A stretch of DNA of 64,000 nt from an uncultured Tateyamaria sp. (GTDB taxonomy: Bacteria; Pseudomonadota; Alphaproteobacteria; Rhodobacterales; Rhodobacteraceae): positions 62,001 to 126,000 of the forward strand of contig NZ_CANNGP010000001.1 in NCBI RefSeq assembly GCF_947504105.1, in the 5' to 3' direction. The notes below the pieces were generated by a model. It saw nothing but the letters and a program-made list of their open reading frames with translations. It ran no database searches and was not told where the DNA came from. The position numbers were made by a program, and so were the translations under genes. Below are positions 50,571 to 60,172 of this stretch, piece by piece (positions within the stretch are counted from its first letter, which is position 1; the number at the start of each line of letters is the position of its first letter).

Positions 50571-51653
50571 ATGATCGGCGTACTTCCCGATACGGAACTC
50601 AAGGCGATGATCGAACGCGGTGAAATTACCGCAGAGCCAGTTGTGATTCCCGCACAAGTGCAACCCGCGAGCCTCGATCTCCGCGTGGGCACTGTCGCCT
50701 ACCGGGTGCGTGCGTCGTTTCTTGCCGGCCATGATGCGCGCGTCAGCGACCGCCTGGCGGAATTCCAGATGCATGAGGTCGATCTGTCAGGCGGCGCCGT
50801 GTTGGAAAAAGGCTGCGTCTACGTTGTACCCTTAATGGAAGCGTTGGACCTGCCCGAGGGCGTACAGGCCGTGGCCAATGCCAAAAGCTCGACCGGGCGG
50901 TTAGATATTTTGACTCGGACGATCACCGATGGCGGGACCGAGTTTGACCGCATCCCGCCCGGTTACACCGGCCCGCTCTATGCAGAGATTTGCCCCCGCT
51001 CCTTCTCGGTTCTGGTGCGGCCCGGCATGCGTTTGAATCAGATTCGTTTTCGCGCGGGCCAAGCGGTGCTGAGTGACGATGCGCTGAGCAAGCTGCATGA
51101 TGACACACCGCTGGTAAACGGGACCGCCGTCATTGATGATGGCCTTGGGTTTTCTGTCGATCTGCGCCTGCAGGATACAACGTTGGTGGGGTACCGGGCC
51201 AAGCCGCATACGGGTGTTATCGATCTAGACCGGATTGGACACTACGATCCGGCCGAATACTGGGAAGAGGTGCACGCGCGCGACGGCCACATCATTCTGG
51301 ACCCGGGTGCGTTCTACATTCTGGTCAGCCGCGAGGCCGTCCATATCCCGCCGGACTATGCCGCCGAAATGGCGCCGTATCTGGCAATGGTTGGAGAATT
51401 CCGCGTGCACTATGCCGGGTTCTTCGATCCCGGTTTTGGACATGACGCGGCAGGCGGCACCGGGTCGCGCGGCGTGCTTGAAGTGCGCTGTCACGAAGCG
51501 CCTTTCGTGCTTGAACATGGGCAGATTGTTGGCCGTCTGATTTACGAGCGGATGGCGGCACAGCCAGAGCAGCTTTATGGCGCGGGGATTGCGTCGAACT
51601 ACCAGGGCCAGGGTCTGAAGCTGTCAAAGCACTTCGCAGCGCCGAAAACCTAA
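50571..51653 (+). CDS. dcd: dCTP deaminase, bipartite long form
   Basis: Dcd deaminates dCTP to dUTP, feeding thymidylate synthesis. The 360-residue protein is about twice the E. coli enzyme because two trimer-fold domains are joined in one chain, a form known in alphaproteobacteria. Conserved stretches are QPASLDLRVGTVAYRV, ANAKSSTGRLDI and DRIPPGYTGPLYAEI in the first half, and a degenerate second domain around IILDPGAFYILVSRE. The ATG at 50571 lies after a GAGGGGG site. Confidence 0.9.
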   Translation: MIGVLPDTELKAMIERGEITAEPVVIPAQVQPASLDLRVGTVAYRVRASFLAGHDARVSDRLAEFQMHEVDLSGGAVLEKGCVYVVPLMEALDLPEGVQAVANAKSSTGRLDILTRTITDGGTEFDRIPPGYTGPLYAEICPRSFSVLVRPGMRLNQIRFRAGQAVLSDDALSKLHDDTPLVNGTAVIDDGLGFSVDLRLQDTTLVGYRAKPHTGVIDLDRIGHYDPAEYWEEVHARDGHIILDPGAFYILVSREAVHIPPDYAAEMAPYLAMVGEFRVHYAGFFDPGFGHDAAGGTGSRGVLEVRCHEAPFVLEHGQIVGRLIYERMAAQPEQLYGAGIASNYQGQGLKLSKHFAAPKT

Positions 51654-52882
51654 CCGTCCTGTGCGGGTTGGGCTTCGACGTCACCGTTTTGCGTGGCGGA
51701 CGGGTCAGGTTTGAAAATACGCTTGCCCGCCGACTGGATCGAGGCAAAAGCGTCTTCGGCCATGAAGCCTGACAGGAAGGCAATAAAGGCCACCGTGTAA
51801 GGACTGAGTTCGACGTCGTTGGCAGGCCCGCTGCCCTGTGTCAGGGCCAACATCCCTGCCCCGGAAAACAGGAAGATGGCGATTGCGGCAGCAATCCCCT
51901 CACCCACATTCACGAAAAGCCGGGACAGGGTCAGCGTATCGGCATGCTTCGATGAATAGTAACGGCGCGAGAATGCAACGACCGTGCCCAATCCCCCCGA
52001 TGCGATGGTCACGATCAATGTCAGGAAAATGGTGGGAAAGCTGACAAAGCGCATCAGGATGTCGGGAAAAATCGGAAAGTTGAGCGACAGCGCCGACAGG
52101 CGTGCACGCGCAGGATCACCGGGCCCCAACGTGTCTTGTAGTGCAAGGATCTGATCGTTGTGACCAGCCCAGCGTTGCCGCAACTCATCAATTTGGGCTT
52201 GCATGGCCGTTTTTTCAGCCTTGATCACTAGCGAGGCACTGTTTGCGGCCTCGACTTCGTTGGACAAAATATCAAGTGCACCGATAGCCTCGTCATGCAA
52301 AGCCGTGAACCTGTCCGTGGTGTCCAGATCAACATCGCTGTTCTCAAGTCCGTCGCCCAGCGTCCGCATCAATGCACGCAATTGCAGCTCGGCAGTCTTG
52401 GCCCTCAGGGTTGGCTGCGCGGTCGATACGGTCGCGTACAAGGTGTCGAGCGTGGTGTCATATACAAGCCGTTGCGGCCCAGCCAATGCGAACTGGTACT
52501 CGGACAGTTTGCCCAAGGTCGCGTCGACCTCGGCCCGCAAAGCTGACTTGGCAACCGAAATTGCACCAAAAGACCGGCTGTATCTGGCTTCGATATCCGA
52601 CATCCTGGCGGCGTGGATTTGGATATCTTGCGTGACATATGTTTTGGCCCGCTCCAAATCCTGCTCGCGCTTGATGATGAACAGCAAGTTGTCGATGTCC
52701 GCCACCAGCGTTTGGTGTTCCTGCGGGGCAGACAGCGCGACCGGTTCGGCCTGCCACGCCGTACGATAGATGTAGCTGCCAAAGCCAATGGTGACGAACA
52801 AGACGAATATCACGTACAGTCCGATGACCGTGACACCCAAGGAAATCGAAGATACAAAAAGGCTAGGCTTGGTATGTGCCAT
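51650..52882 (-). CDS. Multi-span membrane protein with coiled-coil domain, unknown function
   Basis: The 410-residue protein is not one I recognise. A transmembrane helix (about 14-36) is followed by a helical, probably coiled-coil region (about 60-250). Three further hydrophobic segments near 280-305, 330-350 and 365-385 precede a short polar tail ending PAQDG. SGGLGTVVAFSRRYY lies in the membrane part. It ends with a 4-bp overlap into dcd on the other strand. Confidence 0.6.
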   Translation of the reverse strand: MAHTKPSLFVSSISLGVTVIGLYVIFVLFVTIGFGSYIYRTAWQAEPVALSAPQEHQTLVADIDNLLFIIKREQDLERAKTYVTQDIQIHAARMSDIEARYSRSFGAISVAKSALRAEVDATLGKLSEYQFALAGPQRLVYDTTLDTLYATVSTAQPTLRAKTAELQLRALMRTLGDGLENSDVDLDTTDRFTALHDEAIGALDILSNEVEAANSASLVIKAEKTAMQAQIDELRQRWAGHNDQILALQDTLGPGDPARARLSALSLNFPIFPDILMRFVSFPTIFLTLIVTIASGGLGTVVAFSRRYYSSKHADTLTLSRLFVNVGEGIAAAIAIFLFSGAGMLALTQGSGPANDVELSPYTVAFIAFLSGFMAEDAFASIQSAGKRIFKPDPSATQNGDVEAQPAQDG

Positions 52883-52983
52883 AAAAAAATCCCCCAGAAC
52901 AATGAGGGTTACGCTACGGCACCAAATTTATGCAATCAACGGTGGTTTTCCCCACCTTATTGCCCAATTGAGCAAATAAGTGG

Positions 52984-53214
52984 CTATTTTCGGGACCCTT
53001 TTGCCGCTTGCCGTGCCTGACGCGCTGCGCGTTTGGCACGCCTTTGCTCGCGCACTTCGGCCTGTGTTGGACCATCATGATCGTCCAATTGATCCTGTCG
53101 CTGAGGCTGCTGCCGACCGCGCGTGGCGCGGTTCACCCCGGCATCAATACCCTTGCTGATCGCTTTGCGCATGATGATGCGCATGATCATGTTTATGATC
53201 TGGTTTGCATTCAT
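52984..53214 (-). CDS. Small basic protein (76 aa)
   Basis: The 76-residue protein starts with a hydrophobic, Ile/Met-rich helix (NANQIINMIMRIIMRKAI) and continues with a very basic, Gln/Arg-rich tail (REQRRAKRAARQARQAAKG). I recall similar proteins in other Rhodobacteraceae, all uncharacterised. It may bind nucleic acid or membranes. It lies 72 bp downstream of scpB on the same strand. Confidence 0.6.
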   Translation of the reverse strand: MNANQIINMIMRIIMRKAISKGIDAGVNRATRGRQQPQRQDQLDDHDGPTQAEVREQRRAKRAARQARQAAKGSRK

Positions 53215-53286
53215 GGGACTGCTCCGCCCTGTTCGCTCGGATCCAATATAGCGATAAATACGTCAACTTTCAGACCCAATGTTCCC

Positions 53287-53949
53287 TCAATCTTCGAAAA
53301 GCTCGGACTGGCCCTCTTCGCTTTCGTCTTCGGCGTCGGTTTCAGGACCGGGCAGTGCGCCGGGCGGGGGTCGGTTTTCCAGCAACCCCGCAGCGCGCAG
53401 TTCCTTGAGACCCGGCAGATCACGGGCGTTTTCAAGCCCGAAGTGATCCAGAAAGGATTGTGTGACCACGAAAGTGACGGGCCGTCCCGGTGTCATTTTG
53501 CGGCGACCAAAGCGAATCCATTCCAATTCCAGCAGTTGGTCCACCGTACCTCGGCTGACACTGACGCCCCGGATCTCTTCAATCTCGGCCCGCGTGACGG
53601 GTTGATGATAGGCGATGATGGCCAGCGTCTCGATGGCAGCACGGGACAATTTGCGCGTCTCGACCGTTTCCTTTTGCATCAGGAACCCAAGGTCGGCAGC
53701 GGTGCGGATCGCCCAGGCGTCACCGACCTTCATCACCTGAACGCCCCGTCCTTCGTAACGTTTGCGCAGATACACCAACGCCTCGGCCGCATCGCAGCCA
53801 TGCGGCATACGCGCTTCCAGCTCGCGCGTGGTGACAGGCTCTGTCGTGGCGAACAGGATGGCCTCGACCATGCGTTCCTGTTCGGCCATGGGTGGCGCTT
53901 CGAACAGGCTTTCTTCTTGATCTTCAGTTGCTTCGGTCACTTTGTCCAT
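53287..53949 (-). CDS. scpB: Segregation and condensation protein B
   Basis: ScpB is a winged-helix kleisin partner of the SMC condensin complex, needed for chromosome organisation. The 220-residue protein contains MVEAILFATTEPVTTREL, KETVETRKLSRAAIETLAIIAYHQPVTRAEIEEIRGVSV and LGRKKTPGRP-like RRKMTPGRPVTFVVT. The chosen ATG 53949 follows AAGAGAG and overlaps scpA by 26 bp. The C-terminus is acidic. Confidence 0.93.
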   Translation of the reverse strand: MDKVTEATEDQEESLFEAPPMAEQERMVEAILFATTEPVTTRELEARMPHGCDAAEALVYLRKRYEGRGVQVMKVGDAWAIRTAADLGFLMQKETVETRKLSRAAIETLAIIAYHQPVTRAEIEEIRGVSVSRGTVDQLLELEWIRFGRRKMTPGRPVTFVVTQSFLDHFGLENARDLPGLKELRAAGLLENRPPPGALPGPETDAEDESEEGQSELFED

Positions 53950-54727
53950 CTCTCTTGCGCAGCTGAATAGGCGCAAATGTTTCGGATTGCCGGATCTCGA
54001 GGTGCCCCTCCTTCACCAGTTCCAAGCTGGCGGCAAACGTGGCCGCGGTGGCCGAGCGGCGCTTAGTCGGGTCCATTTCCCAACCCTCGGGCAGATAGGA
54101 CAATATGTCAGTCCAATCCCCGGCAAAGCCGATCAATCCCCGCATCCGATCCAACGCTTGTTCCATGGTGAAAACCGCGTCACGGTCCATGACAAAGGGA
54201 CGGAACTCGTCACGCGTACGAATGCGGGCGTAGCCCTGCATCAGATCAAGCAGCGTAGCGGTATATGTCACCTTGCGCACCCGTGTGACCATCTCGGATT
54301 GACCGCGGGCAAAGAAATCCCTGCCCAGTTGGTCACGCGCCATCAGGCGCGCTGCAGCGTCACGCATGGCCTGCAAGCGTTCGAGTTGGAAGGCAAGATG
54401 AGCGGCCAGCTCTTCGCCCGATGGTCCGTCTTCCGTCGGATCCGGAGGCAACAGCAAGCGCGACTTGAGGAAGGCCAGCCAAGCCGCCATCACAAGATAG
54501 TCAGCCGCCAGTTCGAGCCGCAGCTGCTTGGCCTTCTCGACGAAGGCCAGATATTGATGTGCCAGTTGCAGAACCGAAATCTTGCGCAAGTCGACCTTCT
54601 GGGTGCGACTGAGGGTCAGAAGCAGGTCGAGCGGCCCCTCAAAGCCGTCGACATCGACAATCAGTGCCTCCGCCGCAAGGCGGTCAGCTACCGATACGCG
54701 GTCTTCCTCGAATGTGTCTTCAGCCAT
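53924..54727 (-). CDS. scpA: Segregation and condensation protein A
   Basis: ScpA is the kleisin of the SMC-ScpAB condensin. The 267-residue protein has the N-terminal signature VDVDGFEGPLDLLLTLSRTQKVDL and AADYLVMAAWLAFLKSRLLLP. The C-terminal winged-helix region lies beyond 200. It overlaps nagZ by 8 bp upstream and scpB by 26 bp downstream in a tight operon. Confidence 0.94.
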   Translation of the reverse strand: MAEDTFEEDRVSVADRLAAEALIVDVDGFEGPLDLLLTLSRTQKVDLRKISVLQLAHQYLAFVEKAKQLRLELAADYLVMAAWLAFLKSRLLLPPDPTEDGPSGEELAAHLAFQLERLQAMRDAAARLMARDQLGRDFFARGQSEMVTRVRKVTYTATLLDLMQGYARIRTRDEFRPFVMDRDAVFTMEQALDRMRGLIGFAGDWTDILSYLPEGWEMDPTKRRSATAATFAASLELVKEGHLEIRQSETFAPIQLRKRDGQSDRSN

Positions 54728-55727
54728 GCCCCTGCCCGCTCAAAAGCGCTTCAAGTTCGGCGTTGAGCTCGGCAATGTCAATGTCGTCGGGGGTTTGCCG
54801 TGCGGCAAGGGCCGCCTCTGCCCGTGTTTGGGCGGCGTCCGTCATTTCACCAGCAGCGTTGGCCGATGCGACACGATCAGTAAGCGGCGCGTTGCAGTGC
54901 AGGATCACATCACAGCCTGCATCGAGCGCGCGGCGCGCAATCTGGTCTGGTGTGCCATCGAGCGCTTTCATCCCGATATCATCGGTCATGATCAACCCGT
55001 CAAAGCCGATGTCGCTGCGGATCAGCGCCATGGTGTCAGCGGACAGTGTTGCAGGCGTTTCATCCACCGCCTCGTAGACCACATGGGCCGTCATCCCCAT
55101 GGGGAGATCGTTCAGAGCGCGGAACGGTGCGAAATCCGTTTCGTGCAAGGTATCAAGGCTCACATCCACGCGTGGCAGATCGTGGTGGCTGTCCAGATCG
55201 GTGCGACCGTGACCGGGAATATGTTTCAGGACAGGCAGCACGCCACCATCCAGATGTCCCTGAGCTGCAGCGCGGCCTAAGACAGCGATATCACCCGGCG
55301 AGGTTCCATAGCAGCGGTTGCGCAGGAAGTCGTGAGTTTCCTTGACCACGAGGTCGACCATCGGGGCGCAGTTACTGTCAATGGACAGCGCTTTAAGTTC
55401 ATATGCTATGTATCTGTAACGTAAATATATTGCGCGTTCAGCATCATCGCCCGCTGCATGAATAAACTCCAGTGGCGGCGACCATTCCGTCCAGGTCGGG
55501 CCGCGCAGGCGCTGCACGCGCCCGCCCTCTTGATCAATGGTGATCGGCGCATCGCGCCCGACGGCCTCGCGAAACTCGGAACACAGGCCATAGACCTGAT
55601 CTGGCATGTCGATATTGCGGGCGAACAGGATAAAGCCAAACGGATCGGCGTCGCGGAAAAACGCCTTTTCATCCTTGGTCAAACGCAGACCATCCGCGTC
55701 GAGGATGGTCGCGCCAAAGTTGCTCAT
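54720..55727 (-). CDS. nagZ: Beta-N-acetylhexosaminidase NagZ
   Basis: NagZ removes N-acetylglucosamine from muropeptides in cell-wall recycling. The 335-residue glycoside hydrolase family 3 protein has KHIPGHGRTDLDSHHDLP with the catalytic Asp/His dyad near 170-187, and the nucleophile Asp in MTDDIGMKAL. TIDQEGGRVQRL is the other family motif. The start 55727 is set by the ATGA overlap with the SPOR gene. Confidence 0.93.
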   Translation of the reverse strand: MSNFGATILDADGLRLTKDEKAFFRDADPFGFILFARNIDMPDQVYGLCSEFREAVGRDAPITIDQEGGRVQRLRGPTWTEWSPPLEFIHAAGDDAERAIYLRYRYIAYELKALSIDSNCAPMVDLVVKETHDFLRNRCYGTSPGDIAVLGRAAAQGHLDGGVLPVLKHIPGHGRTDLDSHHDLPRVDVSLDTLHETDFAPFRALNDLPMGMTAHVVYEAVDETPATLSADTMALIRSDIGFDGLIMTDDIGMKALDGTPDQIARRALDAGCDVILHCNAPLTDRVASANAAGEMTDAAQTRAEAALAARQTPDDIDIAELNAELEALLSGQGHG

Positions 55728-56716
55728 CGTGTGACGACCGGAATGCAGTCTGCCCCTTCGGCCACAAGGGCTGAACAAAAGCGACGCGCGTCACTGAGGT
55801 CTGCGAAGCCATGGGCACGCAACCTGTAGAAGGTGCGGCCACCTGATTGCGCCTGCTGCACGATACGATCCTTGTCACGCAAGAGATCTCCAAAGCGTCC
55901 TTGCATCTTGTCCCATTCCGAGCGCGCTACCTCGGGGCTGTCGAAAGCGCCAAGCTGCACCAATCGTGTCCCCGCGGGGACGTTTGTTGCGTCGAGATCC
56001 GTGGTTTGCGGTTCTGCCCGTGCAGCGGGTGTCGGCACAACGGTTTGCGGCGCGGATGCGGGGCGCAGCTGGGGCCGCTTCGACGCCTTTGGCCCCGGTC
56101 CTTTCACGACCGCCGGAACGGGCGTTGGCGCCTCTGGCAGGTCGGCGGTTGTGACACTGGCGAGCACCGGCTCTGCTTCAACTGCGTCGGCATCAATGGT
56201 GTCGACACCGCTTGTCAGTTGCCTGACCAACTCATCGATATCGCCATCGCCAAGTGTGGCTGCCACGTCGACCTGCGCGGCCTCCAGGCTCGCGGCGACA
56301 TTCAGCGGTTCGGGCTGTTGCACGGGTGCCACCGTTTGGGCGGGGATCGGCTGATCTTCTTCCGTTAACTCGACAGGGCGCGGTGCAAGAACCACCTGAT
56401 CCACGGGGCCGGATGCCTCGCCCGCAGCAGCCACTTCGTTCACGGCCAGACCTGTATTTCGGGCGAGCTGCCCACCGGGATCTTGGGGACGTACACGCAT
56501 CTCGCCCTCGGCGGCGCGGACAACCGGTATGCCGGACACATCCCGCATCACCAGCTTGTAACCCCAAACCGACACCCCGGCGATCAGTGCCAGAGATACG
56601 GCGGCGCCCGCAAAGTTCGTAAGGTTTTTCAACATGTTCGAGGGCGGCACTGGCGCTTCTTCATGTGCGCCATAGCCCCCGTGACCCAAGTCGTGGGAAT
56701 AATGCATATCTGCCAT
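55724..56716 (-). CDS. SPOR domain membrane protein
   Basis: The 330-residue protein has a short cytosolic start, one transmembrane helix (about 34-54, FAGAAVSLALIAGVSVWGY), and a long Pro/Ala/Val-rich periplasmic linker. A C-terminal SPOR domain follows (GTRLVQLGAFDSPEVARSEW to FYRLRAHGF, about 248-328). SPOR domains bind denuded septal peptidoglycan, so a division role is likely. The start at 56716 follows GAGG. It lies between argS and nagZ. Confidence 0.88.
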   Translation of the reverse strand: MADMHYSHDLGHGGYGAHEEAPVPPSNMLKNLTNFAGAAVSLALIAGVSVWGYKLVMRDVSGIPVVRAAEGEMRVRPQDPGGQLARNTGLAVNEVAAAGEASGPVDQVVLAPRPVELTEEDQPIPAQTVAPVQQPEPLNVAASLEAAQVDVAATLGDGDIDELVRQLTSGVDTIDADAVEAEPVLASVTTADLPEAPTPVPAVVKGPGPKASKRPQLRPASAPQTVVPTPAARAEPQTTDLDATNVPAGTRLVQLGAFDSPEVARSEWDKMQGRFGDLLRDKDRIVQQAQSGGRTFYRLRAHGFADLSDARRFCSALVAEGADCIPVVTR

Positions 56717-56828
56717 CTGTTGCCTCGTTGCCCGCGCGGATACGTGCCCACGCAAGTCGTCTTGTTGATTATGCCCGCCCGGTGGCGCGCCTTGGGATAT
56801 GTGCCTGTGTGCCCCTTTTGGCGGAGCG

Positions 56829-58571
56829 TTAACGCAACTCTTCGGCTGGTTTCACCCCAAGAATACCAAGGCCCGCTGCAATTACAACGGCGGAGGCACG
56901 CGCCAGCGCGATTTTTGCCTGAGAGGTTGCGACATCGTCCTGCAGGAAGCGCAATTCGGGTAGGTCATTCCCCCGGTTCCACAAACCGTGGAACACGCCC
57001 GCCAGATCATAGAGGTAGAATGCGATCCGATGCGGTTCGTTGGTCCGGGCGGCCGTTTCGACCAGCCGCGGCCATTCAGCCAGCTTGGCGGCCAGCGCCA
57101 GCTCTGCCTCGTGATCCAGCTTGGACAGGTCAGCAGCCGCAAGCGTTGCATCATCCACCTCGACGCCTGCCTCGGCCGCCTTGCGCAGAACCGACTTCAC
57201 CCGCGCATGCGCGTATTGAACGTAGAACACCGGGTTTTCCTTGGACTGCTCAAGCGCGGCGTCCAGATCAAAGTCGAACATCGCGTCGTTCTTGCGCGTC
57301 AGCATCATGAAGCGAGTCACATCGGGGCCAACCTCGTCCACCACGTCGCGCAGAGTGACAAAGGTCCCTGCCCGCTTGGACATCTTGAATTCCTGCCCGT
57401 CCTTGAACAGCTTCACCAGTTGGGTGAGCTTGACGTCCAGCGGCACCTTGCCATCGGACAACGCACTCACAGCCGCCTTCATCCGTTTGACATAGCCGCC
57501 GTGATCCGCACCAAACACGTCGATCAGCGCATCGAACCCGCGCTGCACCTTGTCGTAGTGATAGGCAATGTCAGGCGCAAAATAGGTCCATGACCCGTCC
57601 GACTTCATCACAGGGCGGTCCACATCGTCACCATGATCCGTGGATTTGAAAAGGGTTTGCTCGCGTGGCTCCCAATCCTCAGGCTTCTTGCCCTTCGGCG
57701 GCTCCAACACACCCTCATAGATCAGGCCTTTGCCGCGCAAATCATCCAGCGCCGCCTCGATCCGGCCCGTGCCGTACAGCGACTTTTCGGAGTAAAAGAC
57801 ATCCATCTCAACCCCGAGCGCCGCAAGGTCATCCCGGATCAGGTCCATCATGGCTTCGGTCGCAAACTCGCGCACCTCGGCCAGCCAGAACTGTTCACCC
57901 TTGCCAACAAAGGCATCGCCGACCTTGTCCTTGAGCGCTTCACCCACTCCGATCAGGTAGTCACCGGGATATGTGCCATCCTCAAACGCAACCTCCTGCC
58001 CGTGCGCCTCGAGATAGCGGAGGTAGACAGACCGGGCGAGAACATCGACCTGCGCGCCGCCGTCATTAATATAGTATTCGCGCGTGACGTCGTGGCCCGC
58101 GAAGTCCAACAGCGAGGCCAGCGCATCGCCAAAAACCGCGCCGCGCGTGTGACCGACATGCAGGGGGCCGGTGGGGTTGGCCGACACGTATTCGACATTG
58201 ACCTTCTGACCAGTACCCAGACCGGACCGGCCATACTCCGTGCCAGCGGCCAGCACTGCACCAACAACCCCCTGCCAGACCGATGGCGCAAGCCGCAGGT
58301 TCAGGAAGCCGGGCCCAGCCACTTCGGCACTGGTGATGCGGTCGTCTTCCGCGAGACGCTTGGCCAAGGCTTCGGCAATGTCGCGCGGCTTCATCTCGGC
58401 AGGTTTGGCCAGCACCATTGCCGCGTTTGTCGCCATGTCACCATGCGCTGCGTCGCGCGGCGGCTCGACCGTCACGTTGTGCGTCGCCAAATCGGCAGGC
58501 AGTTCCCCCGCCTCGGCCATGGCGGCGAGGTTGGTCAGCACAAGAGCGCGGATATCGGCAAAAAGGTTCAT
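56829..58571 (-). CDS. argS: Arginyl-tRNA synthetase
   Basis: This is a class I synthetase of 580 residues. HIGH motif: [20 protein letters not shown], near 125. [22 protein letters not shown], near 380. The N-terminal Add-1 domain and the C-terminal DALR anticodon-binding domain ([16 protein letters not shown] onwards) are present. The start is taken at ATG 58571 ([11 protein letters not shown]); the frame's longer opening to 58625 is not needed. Confidence 0.96.
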   Translation of the reverse strand: MNLFADIRALVLTNLAAMAEAGELPADLATHNVTVEPPRDAAHGDMATNAAMVLAKPAEMKPRDIAEALAKRLAEDDRITSAEVAGPGFLNLRLAPSVWQGVVGAVLAAGTEYGRSGLGTGQKVNVEYVSANPTGPLHVGHTRGAVFGDALASLLDFAGHDVTREYYINDGGAQVDVLARSVYLRYLEAHGQEVAFEDGTYPGDYLIGVGEALKDKVGDAFVGKGEQFWLAEVREFATEAMMDLIRDDLAALGVEMDVFYSEKSLYGTGRIEAALDDLRGKGLIYEGVLEPPKGKKPEDWEPREQTLFKSTDHGDDVDRPVMKSDGSWTYFAPDIAYHYDKVQRGFDALIDVFGADHGGYVKRMKAAVSALSDGKVPLDVKLTQLVKLFKDGQEFKMSKRAGTFVTLRDVVDEVGPDVTRFMMLTRKNDAMFDFDLDAALEQSKENPVFYVQYAHARVKSVLRKAAEAGVEVDDATLAAADLSKLDHEAELALAAKLAEWPRLVETAARTNEPHRIAFYLYDLAGVFHGLWNRGNDLPELRFLQDDVATSQAKIALARASAVVIAAGLGILGVKPAEELR

Positions 58572-58631
58572 GAGGGGCCTATTCATTGGATGCGCGGGGT
58601 GTATCACGCGCACCCCAAGCGTCAAGCATGA

Positions 58632-59765
58632 CTACCCGATCAGACGGGCGTGTTCCTGCAGGGCAAAGCGATCCGTCATGCCCGAGATATAGTCGGACAC
58701 GCTGCGGGCCAGTGCCACCTCATCCCGTGCATCGACATTGCGGCGCCATTCCGAGGGCAGCAGGTCAGGCTTGGACAGGAACAGTGGGAACAGATCGTTG
58801 ATGATGCAAGTCACTTCTTCGCGTTTCACCATGACCGAGGGGGCGCGGTACATGTTAGTGAACAGGAACGTTCGGATCTGTTGCAGATCTGCCCAAAGCG
58901 CATCTGAAAAGCGGACTACGGGGCGGCCAAGATGGCGGATGTCATCAACTGATTTTGCGCCGCTTTCCTTGAGCAGATGGCGCGATGTATGCACGACATC
59001 CGTCACCATGGCTGCGAAGACGCGCCGCAGCCCTTCGTGGCGCCGCCGCATCGGTTCGAGATCAGCATGCATCGCATCAATCTCGGCAAAGGCCGGGCCA
59101 ATCATGGGCAGGTGACAGATGTCGGCTTCGTCAAACAGCCCGGCTCGCAGACCGTCATGCAGGTCATGGTTGTTGTATGCGATGTCATCAGACAGCGCCG
59201 CAACCTGTGCTTCTGCACTCGCATGGGTGCCAAGTTCAAGGTCGTGTTCGGAATCGTACTCGGCCAGCGCATAAGGCAGATCACCAATGACTGGACCATT
59301 ATGTTTCGCAATACCTTCAAGGGTTTCCCAGGTGAGGTTCAACCCATCGAAATCGGCGTAGTGGCATTCCAGCCTGGTCACAATCTTGATCGCCTGAGCG
59401 TTGTGATCGAACCCGCCATAGGGGGCCATGAGTGACTGCAGCGCATCCTCTCCGGTGTGTCCGAACGGTGGATGGCCAAGATCATGCGCCAACGCCACAG
59501 CTTCGGTCAGGCAATCGTTCAGACCCAAGGCTCCCGCGATCGTACGCGCCACCTGCGCAACCTCGATCGAATGGGTCAGGCGCGTGCGGTAGTAATCGCC
59601 CTCGTGCTCTACAAAGACCTGTGTCTTGTGCTTGAGCCGACGAAAGGCAGAGGCATGGATGATCCTGTCCCGATCCCGCTGGAACGGCGAACGGAATGAC
59701 ATCTCTTCCTCCGGCCAGCGCCGTCCGCGGGCACGGGCAGGATCAGAAGCATATGCGGTTGGCAT
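58632..59765 (-). CDS. dgt: Deoxyguanosinetriphosphate triphosphohydrolase-like protein
   Basis: The 377-residue HD-domain protein hydrolyses dNTPs to nucleosides and triphosphate. The N-terminal FRSPFQRDRDRIIHASAFRRLKHKTQV is the family signature. The metal-binding histidines and Asp are in RTRLTHSIEVAQVAR and ALAHDLGHPPFGHTGEDAL. It matches the short dGTPase-like type 2 form common in alphaproteobacteria. It is divergent from the IscA-type gene. Confidence 0.92.
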   Translation of the reverse strand: MPTAYASDPARARGRRWPEEEMSFRSPFQRDRDRIIHASAFRRLKHKTQVFVEHEGDYYRTRLTHSIEVAQVARTIAGALGLNDCLTEAVALAHDLGHPPFGHTGEDALQSLMAPYGGFDHNAQAIKIVTRLECHYADFDGLNLTWETLEGIAKHNGPVIGDLPYALAEYDSEHDLELGTHASAEAQVAALSDDIAYNNHDLHDGLRAGLFDEADICHLPMIGPAFAEIDAMHADLEPMRRRHEGLRRVFAAMVTDVVHTSRHLLKESGAKSVDDIRHLGRPVVRFSDALWADLQQIRTFLFTNMYRAPSVMVKREEVTCIINDLFPLFLSKPDLLPSEWRRNVDARDEVALARSVSDYISGMTDRFALQEHARLIG

Positions 59766-59845
59766 TTCCGGTGATCCTTGTCGGCTGTCTCAGCTGCGCA
59801 TATATTGCACACGCAGCACGATGAAAACCGTCCGGAGCAGATGCG

Positions 59846-60169
59846 ATGCAATTGCCACCCAAAGTCACAGAACGCGCCTTTGAACGCCTGGCCGAGATCG
59901 GAGCCGCCGACCAAGGGCAAGCCTTGCGCGTTGCTGTCGAGGGTGGCGGCTGTTCGGGCTTTCAATACGAAATCGCGCTGGACGACCCAAAGGCGGACGA
60001 CCTTGTTTTAGAGGGTGCGGGCCAGAAGGTCGTCGTGGACAGCATCAGCCTGCCCTTCCTGTCGAACGCGGTGATTGATTTCTCCGAAGAACTGATCGGC
60101 GCGCGCTTCGTCATCGAGAACCCGAACGCCACCAGCTCTTGCGGCTGCGGCACGTCGTTTTCCATGTAG
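59846..60169 (+). CDS. IscA/ErpA-type iron-sulfur carrier
   Basis: The 107-residue A-type carrier has the three cluster cysteines: Cys36 in GGGCSGF and Cys99, Cys101 in SCGCGTSF. It carries Fe-S clusters to apoproteins. The divergent dgt neighbour is a conserved arrangement in this group. I cannot separate ErpA from IscA/SufA on sequence alone. It ends 3 bp before the convergent DUF6902-like gene. Confidence 0.92.
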   Translation: MQLPPKVTERAFERLAEIGAADQGQALRVAVEGGGCSGFQYEIALDDPKADDLVLEGAGQKVVVDSISLPFLSNAVIDFSEELIGARFVIENPNATSSCGCGTSFSM

Positions 60170-60172
60170 CGG

